Part shown: one piece after another, positions 42,179 through 52,146 of the stretch
How the letters are laid out: each line of letters opens with the position of its first letter
How positions within the stretch are numbered: the first letter of the stretch is position 1
NCBI GenBank assembly: GCA_030696085.1
Contig: JAUYNL010000091.1
Coordinates: 1-53,757, forward strand
DNA from: Luteolibacter sp.
GTDB taxonomy: Bacteria; Verrucomicrobiota; Verrucomicrobiia; Verrucomicrobiales; Akkermansiaceae
Direction: 5' to 3'
DNA length: 53,757 nt
The notes under the pieces: generated by a model
The model's input: only the letters and a program-made list of their open reading frames with translations
The model's database searches: none
What the model was told of the DNA's origin: nothing
Made by a program: the position numbers and the translations under genes

Positions 42179-43333
42179 TCACCGCCGCCTGCCAGCCGGG
42201 GCCTTGCGGGCGGAGGCGATCTCGACAATCAGCCGGTGAAGGATGAGGCGGTGGTCGAGGCCGGTGGTGACCAGCGCCTGATCCGCCTTGAGGGTGGCCT
42301 CCATGATGTGCTGGAGGCCGGCGAGATCAAAATTCCCGGCATTCGGCAGGGCGAGGAAGATCGGAAACACATTCACGCCGCTGCCATCCTTCTTCTGGGG
42401 CAGCCAGGCGCGGTCGCTTTCCGGCAGGCGGTTGAGCGCACCGGAAAATGCCTGATAGCTGCCGGTCGGGGTCTTGAATTGCTCCACGATGAGCTTCGCC
42501 ATGTAGAGGTTCCGAACCACGCCGATGATCGAGGCGCGCATGATGCCGATGGCGGATTCGTCGGCTTCGAGCTGCTGGTCGATGAGCTGGATGGCGCGCG
42601 CGGCGTTGCCGTTCTGAATCGCCTTGCCGATCTCGAAGACGACAGCCGCGCGGCTCAGCGGAACGAGCAGATTGACGTCTTCCTCGGTGACCGTGCGGCG
42701 GCCGGGGCCGAGGTAGAGGTCGAGTTTTTCGAGTTCGTTGCCGATCTGCTGGGATTGCTCTCCGGCGAGCAGGACGAAGACAGCCAGGGCATCCGGCTCG
42801 AAATCCAGGCCGAGCTCCCCGGCGCGGCGGGTGACCAGCGCGGCCACCTGGTCCTGCCAATCATCGCGGCTGGTATCGATGCGGTCGTAGGTCTGCACCT
42901 CGGAGGCCTTTTCGATGAACTTCCAGAATCCGCGGCGTTTGTCCACGCCTTGGGCGGTGAGCAGGAATTTCACGCCATTCGGCACACCGGCTTCGAGAGT
43001 GGCGCGCAGACGCTCCACGCCGGCCTCGGTGCGCTGCGAGCGACCGGTCACGTTGTCGCCGAGGAAATTCGCATTGCGCAGCCAGACGACCTTGTCGCCG
43101 CCAAACATCGGCAGCGTTTGCAAGGCGGCGATGGTGGAGGAGCAGATGTCGTAGGCGGAATCCGAGTTGTCGGCGATGCCGTCGATGGTTTCATGGGTGA
43201 AGCCATCGTCGTTGCCGCCGGTGAGGTGATTGTGGAGTTCCAGGGCTTTTTCGCGCACCATGCCCTCATCGCTGCCGACCACCGCGAAAAAATTTCCGGT
43301 GCCAGGGGATGAGAGTTTTGCTTTCGCGGCCAC
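42179..43333 (-). CDS. holA: DNA polymerase III delta subunit
   Basis: A 384-residue clamp-loader subunit (starts with GTG at 43333). The order VGSDEGMVREKAL, TLPMFGGDKVVWLRNANF, FLLTAQGVDKRRGF and GNELEKLDLYLG with the C-terminal collar domain (VFEIGKAIQNGNAARAIQLI) is as in HolA. It opens the beta clamp and is part of the replisome. The family tolerates low sequence identity, so the call rests on order of features. Confidence 0.9.
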   Translation of the reverse strand: MAAKAKLSSPGTGNFFAVVGSDEGMVREKALELHNHLTGGNDDGFTHETIDGIADNSDSAYDICSSTIAALQTLPMFGGDKVVWLRNANFLGDNVTGRSQRTEAGVERLRATLEAGVPNGVKFLLTAQGVDKRRGFWKFIEKASEVQTYDRIDTSRDDWQDQVAALVTRRAGELGLDFEPDALAVFVLLAGEQSQQIGNELEKLDLYLGPGRRTVTEEDVNLLVPLSRAAVVFEIGKAIQNGNAARAIQLIDQQLEADESAIGIMRASIIGVVRNLYMAKLIVEQFKTPTGSYQAFSGALNRLPESDRAWLPQKKDGSGVNVFPIFLALPNAGNFDLAGLQHIMEATLKADQALVTTGLDHRLILHRLIVEIASARKAPAGRRR

Positions 43334-43383
43334 GGCAGGGTGTTAACGGGATGCGGCGCGGACTGCAAGCGCGGCGGAACTCC

Positions 43384-43419
43384 AAAAAAGGGGCGACGGC
43401 CTTTCGACCGCCGCCCCCG
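43384..43419 (-). terminator. Rho-independent terminator
   Basis: Read on the minus strand: GGGGCGGCGG, an eight-base loop, CCGTCGCCCC and then six T. The 10-bp GC stem has a single G-U pair. It lies about 33 bases past the stop of the large secreted calcium-repeat gene and is a strong, classical terminator. It also insulates holA, whose start is about 50 bases further on. Confidence 0.9.
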
Positions 43420-43451
43420 GAGATATGGGGAGGAAACTGCTCCGGTGGAAA

Positions 43452-45566
43452 TCAGTCTTCGGTCACTTCCAGCCGGACGAAGACCTTCGTGGCGGCGGGC
43501 AGGGTGTATTTCACGAAGTTCTGATCGCTGATGTCCGCGTCGCCGGTGACATCCACCCATGAGCCGGCGGCCAGGGTTTCGGATTTCCAGACCTTGAAGG
43601 AAACGCCGCTGGCATTCGGATCGCGCGGCCAGGAAACCAATTTGTTGGCATCGGGAGCCGGATTCGAGGTGAAGGAGCTGCCGGTCTCACCATAGAAATA
43701 TTCGAGACCATTCTTCACGCCGTCCCCATCGAAGTCGTCGTCAAAGGCTCCGCTTCCGGCATTGTCAGCGGCCCAGGTGAGGTAGCCGGGCAGCGTCGAA
43801 TCATTGCTGAAGAAGACGGTGCTCAGGATCTGCTCCGCCTCAGGCGCACCCAGAGTGAGCGTGCGGTTGGTGAATGGGCTGTTGTCGATCAACTCGTAGG
43901 CGGGATTCGCATTTGTGTCGGGGTTGTAAAACTTGTATCCGAAGCCCTCGAGATTAGCTCCTTGAAAACCTGGAACATTGGGAATCGTCACCGTATAGAC
44001 ACCTCCACCCAAGGCAGCCATAACGTGACCGCCGGCGGGTGGATCCGCAGTGGCGAGCGGTCCACCAAAGATGAGCAGCTTCGGGGACGAGTTTGCAGGA
44101 TTGAAGAATCCCTTGGCGGTCTGGACGCTCATGTCCACCCGGAAGGTGACGTCGCGGAGTTGGACGAGAGGTTGGGTGTCGGCTCCGTCGAAGATGCCGT
44201 CGCCATCGGTGTCGTTGTTCAGGGGATCGGTGTTTTCCGCCTGTTCGACTTCGTTGGAAACACCATCGTCATCCGCATCGCCGCTTGGATTTTCCGCCAA
44301 GCCATAAGCGGCGAGGAAGGTGGCATCATCGTCAAAGGTGCGGCGCGCGAAGGTCTGGGTGAGGCCGCCCTGATTGAAGGAAACGCGGTAAATGCCGGTA
44401 GGGCCGACAAAGCCTGGAATGTCGCCGCCATCGCGCACGACGGTTCCCGGAGAACCTGCTTGACCCCAATTGATGTCAAAAGTGCCGCCTGTCGTGAACT
44501 TGTAGGATATCGACTGGGCCGGGACTGTGAAGTGCCGGTCCAAGGTCCATTGATACTGTTCCGTCAGGCTGGCGGTGCTGCCTTGTGTCATGACCGTTCC
44601 TGGCGTGGTGGCCTGCCATGCCGGATCGGTGAAATTTCCCGCAACGCTCACGTTGGTGTAGTTCGGAATCAACGGATCGGAGATATAGCCGAGAACGCTG
44701 GTCCCGGCGGTTTCGTCCCCGTTGAGATAACCATCGCCATCCTCGTCTCCAGCCGGATCCAGCCCTTCACCCACCACCGGAATCGACAGGGTTTGAATGT
44801 CGGCTTCGGTCTCGAAATTGAGTGATGCCATTCCTCCCGCCATGTCACCCGTGGTGGAGGTGCGGGAGCCAAGCACCTGGTTGGAGCCCCAACTGGAATC
44901 TCCGTTCACCAGCATCGCCATGACTTTCACGGTTTGGCTGCCGAATACGCCGAGACTCGTCAGGTTCAGTGCGATTTCCACACCTTGGTCGGCGGCGGCG
45001 TGATCAAATACCACCGGATCACTCTCGGGCACGGTCGGGACATCGGCCCAATTCACGCGGAGTTCGGAAATCGGCCCATCGCTGATTGTTACCGCATTGG
45101 CTTGTCCTGAATAGGTGCGGGTTCCGGCGAGGAAATTGTAGCGGTTCACATGGGCATCCGCGCCATTTCCAAAGATCCGGATGGCCATCTCGGGCTCGAA
45201 ACCATTCTCGAAAGTCATGCCGGACGAAACGGAGGCACCGAACTTGTTGATCGAGTCTTCCTCGCCGCCGGTGGTAATGAGGTTGTTCGGAATGAAAGGG
45301 TTTCCACCGTCTTTTACATCGATGAAAAGAATGATGGCATTGCCGTTGGCACGTCCGCCGATGTGAAGGTGGAGCAGGTTGCTCGCCTGCACGGCATGAA
45401 GATTGGCAATCGAGTTGCCAGTTCCCCACCCACTTTGGGTGGATTGCACGCTGACCGATCCGTAGCCTTCGCCCGGATCACGGACGCCATCCACTGTGAC
45501 TTGAGCTTGTGTGCGGGAGAGTCCGGCCAGACCGATGGTCAGTAGGAATAGTGTTCTGAGTTTCAT
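43452..45566 (-). CDS. Large secreted protein with thrombospondin type 3-like calcium repeats
   Basis: A 704-residue exported protein with a signal peptide (1-21). Ca-binding DxDxDG repeats stand at three places: GDEDGDGYLNGDE (about residue 272), GDADDDGVSNEVEQ with DTDGDGIFDGAD (about 440-470) and DDDFDGDGVKNGLEYFY (about 630). Between them are beta-sandwich segments, some like SusE/SusF outer-membrane starch-binding modules. The C-terminus (FVRLEVTED) looks like a lineage-specific sorting end, not a PEP-CTERM. The 220-base stretch upstream (45567-45787) has AT-rich tracts that may hold its promoter but no gene. Confidence 0.7.
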   Translation of the reverse strand: MKLRTLFLLTIGLAGLSRTQAQVTVDGVRDPGEGYGSVSVQSTQSGWGTGNSIANLHAVQASNLLHLHIGGRANGNAIILFIDVKDGGNPFIPNNLITTGGEEDSINKFGASVSSGMTFENGFEPEMAIRIFGNGADAHVNRYNFLAGTRTYSGQANAVTISDGPISELRVNWADVPTVPESDPVVFDHAAADQGVEIALNLTSLGVFGSQTVKVMAMLVNGDSSWGSNQVLGSRTSTTGDMAGGMASLNFETEADIQTLSIPVVGEGLDPAGDEDGDGYLNGDETAGTSVLGYISDPLIPNYTNVSVAGNFTDPAWQATTPGTVMTQGSTASLTEQYQWTLDRHFTVPAQSISYKFTTGGTFDINWGQAGSPGTVVRDGGDIPGFVGPTGIYRVSFNQGGLTQTFARRTFDDDATFLAAYGLAENPSGDADDDGVSNEVEQAENTDPLNNDTDGDGIFDGADTQPLVQLRDVTFRVDMSVQTAKGFFNPANSSPKLLIFGGPLATADPPAGGHVMAALGGGVYTVTIPNVPGFQGANLEGFGYKFYNPDTNANPAYELIDNSPFTNRTLTLGAPEAEQILSTVFFSNDSTLPGYLTWAADNAGSGAFDDDFDGDGVKNGLEYFYGETGSSFTSNPAPDANKLVSWPRDPNASGVSFKVWKSETLAAGSWVDVTGDADISDQNFVKYTLPAATKVFVRLEVTED

Positions 45567-45787
45567 GGGTTCAATGGATTGATACTATTGGAAGAGTAAG
45601 TCCGCTTAGGGGAAAGCAAACGGAAGTTTTTCTCTTCGGGAAACAAGACCGGCGGGCGGTGCGCCAAGCGGTCAATCCATCAAATGTCCGGCCCGGCGGC
45701 GGGGTTTATAAATTTTTAATCAAGACATGATCACGTCCATCCGGCGCAAACGGATCAGGATGTCTGAAATATAAAGACAGCGGAAAC

Positions 45788-47194
45788 TCAATCCTCCGTC
45801 TCCTCATCGCCGCCGCCGGTATCGGCGGGGACGAGTTTTCGGAAATGGATCTGGCCGACGCGGCGGCCGTCGGTGCTGGTGACGCGGGCCTCGTAGCCTA
45901 ATACTTCGAGGGTTTCGCCGACTTGCGGGAAACGGCCGAGCTGCTGGGTGATGTAGCCGCCGACGGTGGTGACCTCGCCGCTATCGAGCTCGAGTTCGGG
46001 GACGAAACCGCCGAGGTCGTTGAGGGTCATGGTGCCCTCGACTACGAATTCATCGTCGTTGATGCGGGTGAGGGATGGGCGCTCGTTGTCGAACTCGTCC
46101 TGGATGTCACCGACGAGTTCCTCCATGATGTTGTCGAGGAAAACGATGCCGACGGGGGTGCCGAATTCATCGACGGCCATGGCGAGGTGGGCGTGCTCGC
46201 GGAGGAAGAACTGGAGCAGGGTATCGAGCGGCATCGTGTCGGGCACGATCTTGAGCTCGCGCTTGATGCGCATGAGATCCGGATCGCGGTCGTTGATGAG
46301 CTTGAAGAGGTCCTTGATGTGGATGAGGCCGATGGCGTTGTCGAGGTGGCCTTTGACGAGGGGGAAGCGGGTGTGCTTGGAGCGGAGGGCGATTTCGAGG
46401 GTTTTCTCGAAGGGTTCGTCAGCATCGAGGATGACGACTTTATTGCGGGGGGTCATCACGTCGCGCACCCAGAGTTCGTTGAGGCCAAGGGCGTTGATGA
46501 GGATTTCACGCTCGGTTTCGGTGACTTCCTGGGATTTGCCGCTTTGGGTGACGAGCACGGCGAGCTCGGCAGCCGAGTGGCTGTGCTCGCTCTCGCTGAC
46601 GGGATCCATGTTGAAGAATACCTTGAGCAGCTTGTTGGCGGTGCCGTTGAGGACGATGATCGCCCAGTGGGCGCTGCGGTAAAACGCGTGCAGCGGACCG
46701 GCCAGCGCGAGGGTGGTGGAGACCGAGCGGCGGATGGCGATGGATTTCGGCATCAGCTCGCCGATCACCACATGGAGGAAGGTGAAGGAAATGATGGCCA
46801 GCGCGAACGAGATGAATTTCACCCACCAGACCGAGATTCCAGTCAGCAACAGCAAGGGCGCGACGAGCGCCTCGACGAAGGGTTCGCCCAGGAAGCCGAG
46901 GGCGAGGGAGGCGATGGTGATGCCGAGCTGGTTGGCGGAAAGGTAGCCATCCAGGTGGTTGACCACATGCAGGGCGGTCTTGATTTTCGGCGAGTGGCTT
47001 TTCCCCTCGGCTTCAAGCTGGCTGGGCCGGACTTTGACGATGGCGAATTCCGAGGCGACGAAAAATGCGTTGAGCAGCAGGAAGAAGAGAATTCCCAATA
47101 TATAAAGCAAAGATTTCCCGAGCGAGGGAAATTCGGCGTGCGGCGTGGGTGAAACGGACGCGAGAACGTCCAGACTGTGCAAAAGAGTCATCAT
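45788..47194 (-). CDS. CNNM/CorC family transporter (hemolysin-like)
   Basis: A 468-residue membrane protein. It has an N-terminal DUF21 domain (TM segments about residues 27-55, 95-120 and 130-165, with LGFLGEP and HVVIGELMPKSIAI), two CBS domains (VMTPRNKVVILDAD... and KIVPDTMPLDTLLQFF) and a C-terminal CorC_HlyC domain (about 370-455). Such proteins move or control magnesium and other divalent ions; bacterial activity as a hemolysin is doubtful. Confidence 0.88.
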   Translation of the reverse strand: MMTLLHSLDVLASVSPTPHAEFPSLGKSLLYILGILFFLLLNAFFVASEFAIVKVRPSQLEAEGKSHSPKIKTALHVVNHLDGYLSANQLGITIASLALGFLGEPFVEALVAPLLLLTGISVWWVKFISFALAIISFTFLHVVIGELMPKSIAIRRSVSTTLALAGPLHAFYRSAHWAIIVLNGTANKLLKVFFNMDPVSESEHSHSAAELAVLVTQSGKSQEVTETEREILINALGLNELWVRDVMTPRNKVVILDADEPFEKTLEIALRSKHTRFPLVKGHLDNAIGLIHIKDLFKLINDRDPDLMRIKRELKIVPDTMPLDTLLQFFLREHAHLAMAVDEFGTPVGIVFLDNIMEELVGDIQDEFDNERPSLTRINDDEFVVEGTMTLNDLGGFVPELELDSGEVTTVGGYITQQLGRFPQVGETLEVLGYEARVTSTDGRRVGQIHFRKLVPADTGGGDEETED

Positions 47195-47205
47195 TGGCGG
47201 AATGA

Positions 47206-47466
47206 TCAGAGTTTTTCGTAAACGCCCTGATCGCGTCGTTCAAGGATGGTGAAACCGGCTTTTTTCGCATCGCTCACGGAGAGCGGCTTGGTGATGACGG
47301 GCGTGTTGATGCGCGAGATCACCTTTTTGACCGGGTTTTTGCACAAGGGGCAGACCCGCAGCGGGGCGCGGTCCACGGGGCGTCTGAGTTCGAATCCCCG
47401 CGCACAGATGCGGCACGAATGCTCGGGATCTTCGGGGGCTTCGGAAACGTATTCGTAAATGGGCAT
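47206..47466 (-). CDS. FmdB-type zinc-ribbon protein
   Basis: An 86-residue protein starting MPIYEYVSEAPEDPEHSC, the classical start of FmdB/CxxC_CXXC_SSSS putative regulators, with two CxxC pairs (CRIC, CPLC). The family is a small zinc ribbon of unknown role. It lies 11 bases upstream of the transporter on the same strand. Confidence 0.8.
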   Translation of the reverse strand: MPIYEYVSEAPEDPEHSCRICARGFELRRPVDRAPLRVCPLCKNPVKKVISRINTPVITKPLSVSDAKKAGFTILERRDQGVYEKL

Positions 47467-47526
47467 GACAAGAGCGCGGGCCGGGTGATTTCCGTTCCAC
47501 GCTGCCGACGGCGAAAGGCGGCCAGC

Positions 47527-47796
47527 TTACCAGCTCGACTTGGTCACCCCGGGAAGCATCCCGGCGGAGGCCAGCTCGCGGAAGGTGATCCGGGAGAGGC
47601 GGAAGCGGCGGAGGAAGGCGCGGCGGCGGCCGGTGATCTGGCAGCGGTTGATCAAACGCGTCGGACTTGCGTCACGCGGGAGCATCGAGAGACCGACGTA
47701 ATCCTTCTCGGCTTTGAGCTTGAGACGGAGGTCGGCGTATTTCTCGACGGTTTGTTTTTTACGCTCGTTGCGGGCAATCCAACTTTTCTTAGCCAT
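47527..47796 (-). CDS. rpsN: 30S ribosomal protein S14
   Basis: An 89-residue S14 from the ATG at 47796, starting [10 protein letters not shown] and ending with [15 protein letters not shown] sequence ([18 protein letters not shown]) and CQITGRRR. Only one cysteine is left and the four-Cys zinc site is absent, so it is the zinc-independent form. No other ribosomal genes are nearby, so it lies outside the usual S10-spc cluster. A separate copy may exist elsewhere. Confidence 0.94.
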   Translation of the reverse strand: MAKKSWIARNERKKQTVEKYADLRLKLKAEKDYVGLSMLPRDASPTRLINRCQITGRRRAFLRRFRLSRITFRELASAGMLPGVTKSSW

Positions 47797-47911
47797 AATT
47801 CGGGGCGCGGTTCTTAGAAGATGGGCCGGGGCATGCAAGCCCAAAGTTGCAATTTACGGGATTTTCAGCCGAGGCTGCCGGAATCCATGGGCCTTGGGCG
47901 CACCGCACGAG

Positions 47912-49459
47912 CTATTTCGCCCAATCCGGCACGATATCGAAGCGAACGCCGAAAATGAGCGGGCCGAGCAGCCACATGGCGGCGATCACGAGGGGCACCA
48001 TGATCAGGTTCAGCAGAAATCCGGCACGGGCCATCTGCGGCAGGGTGATGTGGCCGCTGCCGAAAACAATGGCATTGGGCGGCGTGCCGACGGGCATCAT
48101 GAAGGAACAATTCGCGGCGAGCGCGGCGGGGATGAGGAAGAGCAGGGGGTTCTGGCCGAGGCTGATGGCGATGGCGGCGGCGATCGGCAGGAAAGTGGCG
48201 GCCGTGGCGGTGTTGCTGGTGAGTTCGGTGAGCATCAGGATTCCGAAGCAGAAAATGGCGAGTGTGAGCAGCATGGGCATGCCGCCGAGGCCGGAGCAGA
48301 GTTCACCAAGCCAACGGGAAAGTCCGTGTTTCTCGATCATTCCCGCGAGACTCAGGCCGCCGCCAAAGAGCAGCAGGACACCCCACGGGAGGTCCTTGGT
48401 CCCTTCCCAATCCATCACGAACTCGCCCCGGCGGATGTTGACGGGCAGCGCGAAGAGCAGCAGCGCGCCAGCCATGGCGATGGTGGTGTCGGTGAGGAGC
48501 GGAATGTTGCGGGCGAGCAGCGGTTGGAAAATCCAGCCGAGCGCGGTGAGCAGAAACACGACAAGCACGCCGCGCTCACCGCAGCTCAAGGGGCCGAGTT
48601 GTGCTTTTTCGGAGGCGATGAGAGCGGCCATGCCGGGAACTTCGCCATGATCGAGGCGGAACGAGACGCGGGTGAGCATGAGGAAAATCAAGGGCAGGGT
48701 GACCAGCGTCACCGGCACGCCGATGAGCATCCACTGGCCGAAGCCGATGGTGACGTCGTAAACCTTGCTCATATAACCGGCGAGCAGCGCATTGGGCGGA
48801 GTGCCGATGAGCGTGGCCATGCCGCCGGCCGTGGAACCATAGGCGACGGCGAGCAGCAGCGCCGTGGCGAAGGCGCGGCTCCCCGGAGCGGAGGCGGATT
48901 CGCGCGGAACGAGTCCCACCACGGAGAGTGCGATGGGCAGCATCATGAGGGCGGTGGCGGTGTTGCTCACCCACATGCTGAGCATGGCGGAGGCCAGCAG
49001 AAACCCGGCGATGATGCGCGAGGGCCGCGCTCCCATGAACCCGATCAGGCTGATGGCGAAGCGGCGATGAAGATTCCAGCGCCTCATCGCCAGCGCGATG
49101 AGGAAGCCGCCGAGGAACAGATAGATGATGGGACTGGCATAGGGCGTCGCGCTTTCCTGGATGGTGGCGATTCCCAGCAGCGGAAACAACAGCAGCGGCA
49201 GCATGGCGGTGACGGGCAGCGGCAGGGACTCGCTGATCCACAGGGTGGCCATCAGCAGGGCCGCGCCCGCCGTGTGCCATGCCGCGTGACTGAGACCTGC
49301 GGGCGGTGGCAGCAGCAGGGTGAGCAACAGGATGCCGGGGCCGAGCACCCAGCCGCTCCATTGCCGCAATCCATAAGTGGAAACCGCGCGGTCGGAACTT
49401 GGCAGGGTCGGGAGGCTCATGGCGGGAGGCGGGGTCGGATTCACCGCCCGTGGGGTCAT
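47912..49459 (-). CDS. DASS family sodium/dicarboxylate symporter (SLC13 type)
   Basis: About 515 residues and about 11 to 13 TM segments. The two SNT motifs of the family are seen: SNTATALMMLPIA and SNTATAATFLPIA, each near a half-repeat, plus MPVGTPPNA and IGTPPNA loops. The start at ATG 49459 is uncertain; the ATG at 49420 (MSLPTLPSSD) is equally plausible. It probably takes up di- or tricarboxylates, but sulfate is not excluded. Confidence 0.88.
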   Translation of the reverse strand: MTPRAVNPTPPPAMSLPTLPSSDRAVSTYGLRQWSGWVLGPGILLLTLLLPPPAGLSHAAWHTAGAALLMATLWISESLPLPVTAMLPLLLFPLLGIATIQESATPYASPIIYLFLGGFLIALAMRRWNLHRRFAISLIGFMGARPSRIIAGFLLASAMLSMWVSNTATALMMLPIALSVVGLVPRESASAPGSRAFATALLLAVAYGSTAGGMATLIGTPPNALLAGYMSKVYDVTIGFGQWMLIGVPVTLVTLPLIFLMLTRVSFRLDHGEVPGMAALIASEKAQLGPLSCGERGVLVVFLLTALGWIFQPLLARNIPLLTDTTIAMAGALLLFALPVNIRRGEFVMDWEGTKDLPWGVLLLFGGGLSLAGMIEKHGLSRWLGELCSGLGGMPMLLTLAIFCFGILMLTELTSNTATAATFLPIAAAIAISLGQNPLLFLIPAALAANCSFMMPVGTPPNAIVFGSGHITLPQMARAGFLLNLIMVPLVIAAMWLLGPLIFGVRFDIVPDWAK

Positions 49460-49478
49460 CGGCCTGGAAACCGCGGAC

Positions 49479-50063
49479 TCAATTCATGGACTTGTTTTTG
49501 ATCAGCCGGAAGCGGTCGTGATAATGGCCGTGATTGAATTTCCGGCAGCAATCGTAACAGGCGACGGTGCGCTGGATGGGCTTGACGCGGCGGATGGTGG
49601 CGAAGCAGTTCGGGCAGGTGTAGGCGTGGTTGCGCTTCATGCGGCGGCGTTTGAAAGGCAGCGTGTGGAAGGGTTGTTCGCCAGGGATGCCGAGATCCGC
49701 GCAGGCGGCCTGCCATTCGATGCCGTGCGGATCGATGTGGCGGCGGCCGCAGCGCTCGTAGGCCACGAGGTGGGCGAGCTCGTGCTTGAGCGTGCGCCAG
49801 AGTTCATCCGGCTCGCACTGCCGGAGCTTCGGATTGAGCTCGATACTGCGGTCCGGCCACCACGCGCGGCCGGCGGTGGTCTGCATGCGTGGATTCCAGG
49901 TGACGCGGACCTTGCGTGCGAGCTCGGGCAGGAACAGGTTCGCCGAGGCCTCCGCACACCATGCGGTGAGCCCGCCGTCCTCTCTAACAGGCTTGGTTTC
50001 CGGGGGGGGCGGCGCCTTGAAAATCCTCAGCCATGAGGTCCATCGGAATTCAAGTTGCGGCAT
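49479..50063 (-). CDS. SprT-like zinc metalloprotease
   Basis: About 194 residues from an ATG at 50063 (other starts at 50075 and TTG 50093 are possible). The metal site HELAHLVAYE (HExxH) lies mid-protein, followed by WQAACADLG. A C-terminal zinc ribbon (YTCPNCFATI and CYDCC) follows. SprT/SPRTN proteins act on DNA-bound proteins in eukaryotes; the bacterial role is poorly known. It is 19 bases upstream of the start of the transporter on the same strand. Confidence 0.88.
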   Translation of the reverse strand: MPQLEFRWTSWLRIFKAPPPPETKPVREDGGLTAWCAEASANLFLPELARKVRVTWNPRMQTTAGRAWWPDRSIELNPKLRQCEPDELWRTLKHELAHLVAYERCGRRHIDPHGIEWQAACADLGIPGEQPFHTLPFKRRRMKRNHAYTCPNCFATIRRVKPIQRTVACYDCCRKFNHGHYHDRFRLIKNKSMN

Positions 50064-50201
50064 GCTTCGACCCATTGACGGCACGCTTAGCAACTTTCCC
50101 GCGGGATGGCAACCAGCGACACGGGGAAATTTTCTAACAACTCCGGGTGCCGGCTATTTGTGCGGATTTGCCAATTCGGATTTCCGGTGCATGCTGGCCG
50201 C

Positions 50202-51215
50202 ATGACTGGAAAATTTCACGGATGGGCCGCCCCGGAATCCGGCGCGGCGCTTGAGCGAATCGCATACGATCCCGGCCCGCTGCGGCCCGCGCAGGTGCAG
50301 GTGAAGGTGGAGAGCTGCGGCATCTGCCACTCGGATCTCTCGATGATCGACAACGACTGGCGAAACTCGCGCTATCCGCTGGTGCCGGGCCATGAGGTGA
50401 TCGGCGTGATCGAGGCGGCGGGCGATCAGGTGAAGGGTCTCAAGATCGGCGATCGTGTGGGCCTCGGCTGGTTTTCCGGGAGTTGTCTTGCCTGCCAGCC
50501 TTGTCTATCCGGCAGGCACCAGCTTTGCGCCAGCGCGGAGCAGATCCTCGTCGGCCGCCACGGAGGCTTCGCCGACCGCGTGCGTGCGAACTGGGAGTGG
50601 GCGATCAAGCTGCCCGACGCGCTCGATCCGGCCAGCGCGGGGCCCTTGTTCTGCGGAGGCATCACGGTATTCGGGCCGATCACGGATTTCGGCGTGAAGC
50701 CGACCGACCGCGTGGGCGTGGTGGGCATCGGCGGGCTGGGACATCTGGCCCTGCAGTTTCTCAACAAATGGGGCTGCGAGGTCACGGCCTTCAGCTCGAA
50801 TCCGGCCAAGGCGGACGACGCGCGGAAACTCGGCGCACACCATGTGGTTTCCAGCCGTGATTGCGCGGCGCTCGGAAAACTCGCGGCTTCGCTGGATTTC
50901 ATCCTTGTCACCGCCAATGTGACGCTGGATTGGAATGCCTATCTCGCGGCACTCAGGCCGGATGGCCGCCTGCACTTCGTGGGCGCGGTGCTGGAGCCCG
51001 TGCCGGTGCCCGCCTTCTCTCTCATCGGCGGACGAAAATCGCTCTCCGGTTCGCCGCTCGGCTCGCCCGCCACGGTGGCGACGATGCTGGAATTCTGCGC
51101 GCGCCACGGCATCGCGCCGGTCACGCAAACCTTCCCGATGGATGAGGTGAACGCCGCGCTCGATCATCTGCGGGCCGGCAAGGCGCGCCACCGCATCGTT
51201 CTAAAAAACAGTTAG
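50202..51215 (+). CDS. Zinc-dependent alcohol dehydrogenase
   Basis: A 337-residue medium-chain dehydrogenase. Catalytic zinc ligands are Cys in SCGICHSDL and the GHE of PGHEVIG. Four structural-zinc cysteines lie in CLACQPC and, eight residues on, in LC. NAD(P) binding is at VGVVGIGGLGHLALQF. The group (YahK/Ahr-like) often uses NADPH and aldehydes. The start at 50202 was chosen over a longer one at 50106 because of domain position. Substrate unknown. Confidence 0.9.
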   Translation: MTGKFHGWAAPESGAALERIAYDPGPLRPAQVQVKVESCGICHSDLSMIDNDWRNSRYPLVPGHEVIGVIEAAGDQVKGLKIGDRVGLGWFSGSCLACQPCLSGRHQLCASAEQILVGRHGGFADRVRANWEWAIKLPDALDPASAGPLFCGGITVFGPITDFGVKPTDRVGVVGIGGLGHLALQFLNKWGCEVTAFSSNPAKADDARKLGAHHVVSSRDCAALGKLAASLDFILVTANVTLDWNAYLAALRPDGRLHFVGAVLEPVPVPAFSLIGGRKSLSGSPLGSPATVATMLEFCARHGIAPVTQTFPMDEVNAALDHLRAGKARHRIVLKNS

Positions 51216-51435
51216 ACAGCCGTCCGCGCGCCGGCCAGCCGGGTCCGGCCGTTGAACCTGGAATCCGCGGTGGATCAGGGCACCTCATGCAGGGCTTCCA
51301 CGCCACCGGCGGTGCGTTTCCGGGCCTTGGTTCATCCAACTTCGGATTTCGGGTGGAATTCGGCTGCCGGTTTGATTTTTTCCGAACCTTTTGGTACTGG
51401 CCAGCGGAGGCGGGGGTCGCGTAGTTTCCGGGCAG

Positions 51436-52146
51436 ATGATTCTGGCATTGATGGAACCTTCGGGCTTGATCGAGCAGGGCGGACCACTGGTCTGGGTGCT
51501 GCTGGGGTTGGCTTTCATTGGCACGGTGTGCGTGGTGGAGCGCTTGTTTTTCTTCCACCGGGCGCGCATCAACGTGGGCGATCTGCTGGTGGGGCTGGCG
51601 CATCACGTGAAGCGCAGGGCCTTTGCGGAGGCCTTGCACGAGGCGGCGCGCGCGCCGGGGCCGGTGGCGCGGGTGGCGCACGCGGCCTTGCTGCGCTATT
51701 ATCTTGGCCGGGCGGACCTGCGGGATGTGACGCAGGAGGCGGGCCAGCTCGAAGTGCCGCGGATCGAGAAGAACCTGCGGGCGATTCTGGGGGTTTCGCT
51801 GCTCGCACCGCTCGTCGGAATGCTGGGCACGCTGCTCGGGATGCTGGAGACTTTTCAGAAAGTGAGCGAACAAGGCGGTTTCACGGGTCCGGCGGAACTC
51901 ACCGCGGGGGTGTTCACCGCGCTGATTACCTCGGTGCTGGGACTGACGGTGGCGGTGCCGATGTATTTGTTTTACCTGTATTTTCTGGGTCGGGCGAAGC
52001 GCCTGATCCACCGCATCGAGCGGGCGGGCATTGAAATGGTGCACTTGATCGCCGATGCGCGGGAGGAGGAGGAATTCGCGCCCTTCCGCGGTGAGGTGTC
52101 GGCGGGCAGGAAATCGGGCAAAGCCAAGCAGGAACACGCGCATTGA
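51436..52146 (+). CDS. ExbB/TolQ/MotA-type proton channel protein
   Basis: A 236-residue inner-membrane protein from ATG 51436 with three TM segments (about residues 15-38, 120-145 and 160-185). The conserved family segment LLAPLVGMLGTLLGMLETFQKVSEQG is matched in order (quoted parts: LVGMLGTLLGM and ITSVLGLTVAVP). Genes for an ExbD-like protein and a third protein follow directly, so it should power an energy-coupling complex. Confidence 0.88.
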   Translation: MILALMEPSGLIEQGGPLVWVLLGLAFIGTVCVVERLFFFHRARINVGDLLVGLAHHVKRRAFAEALHEAARAPGPVARVAHAALLRYYLGRADLRDVTQEAGQLEVPRIEKNLRAILGVSLLAPLVGMLGTLLGMLETFQKVSEQGGFTGPAELTAGVFTALITSVLGLTVAVPMYLFYLYFLGRAKRLIHRIERAGIEMVHLIADAREEEEFAPFRGEVSAGRKSGKAKQEHAH

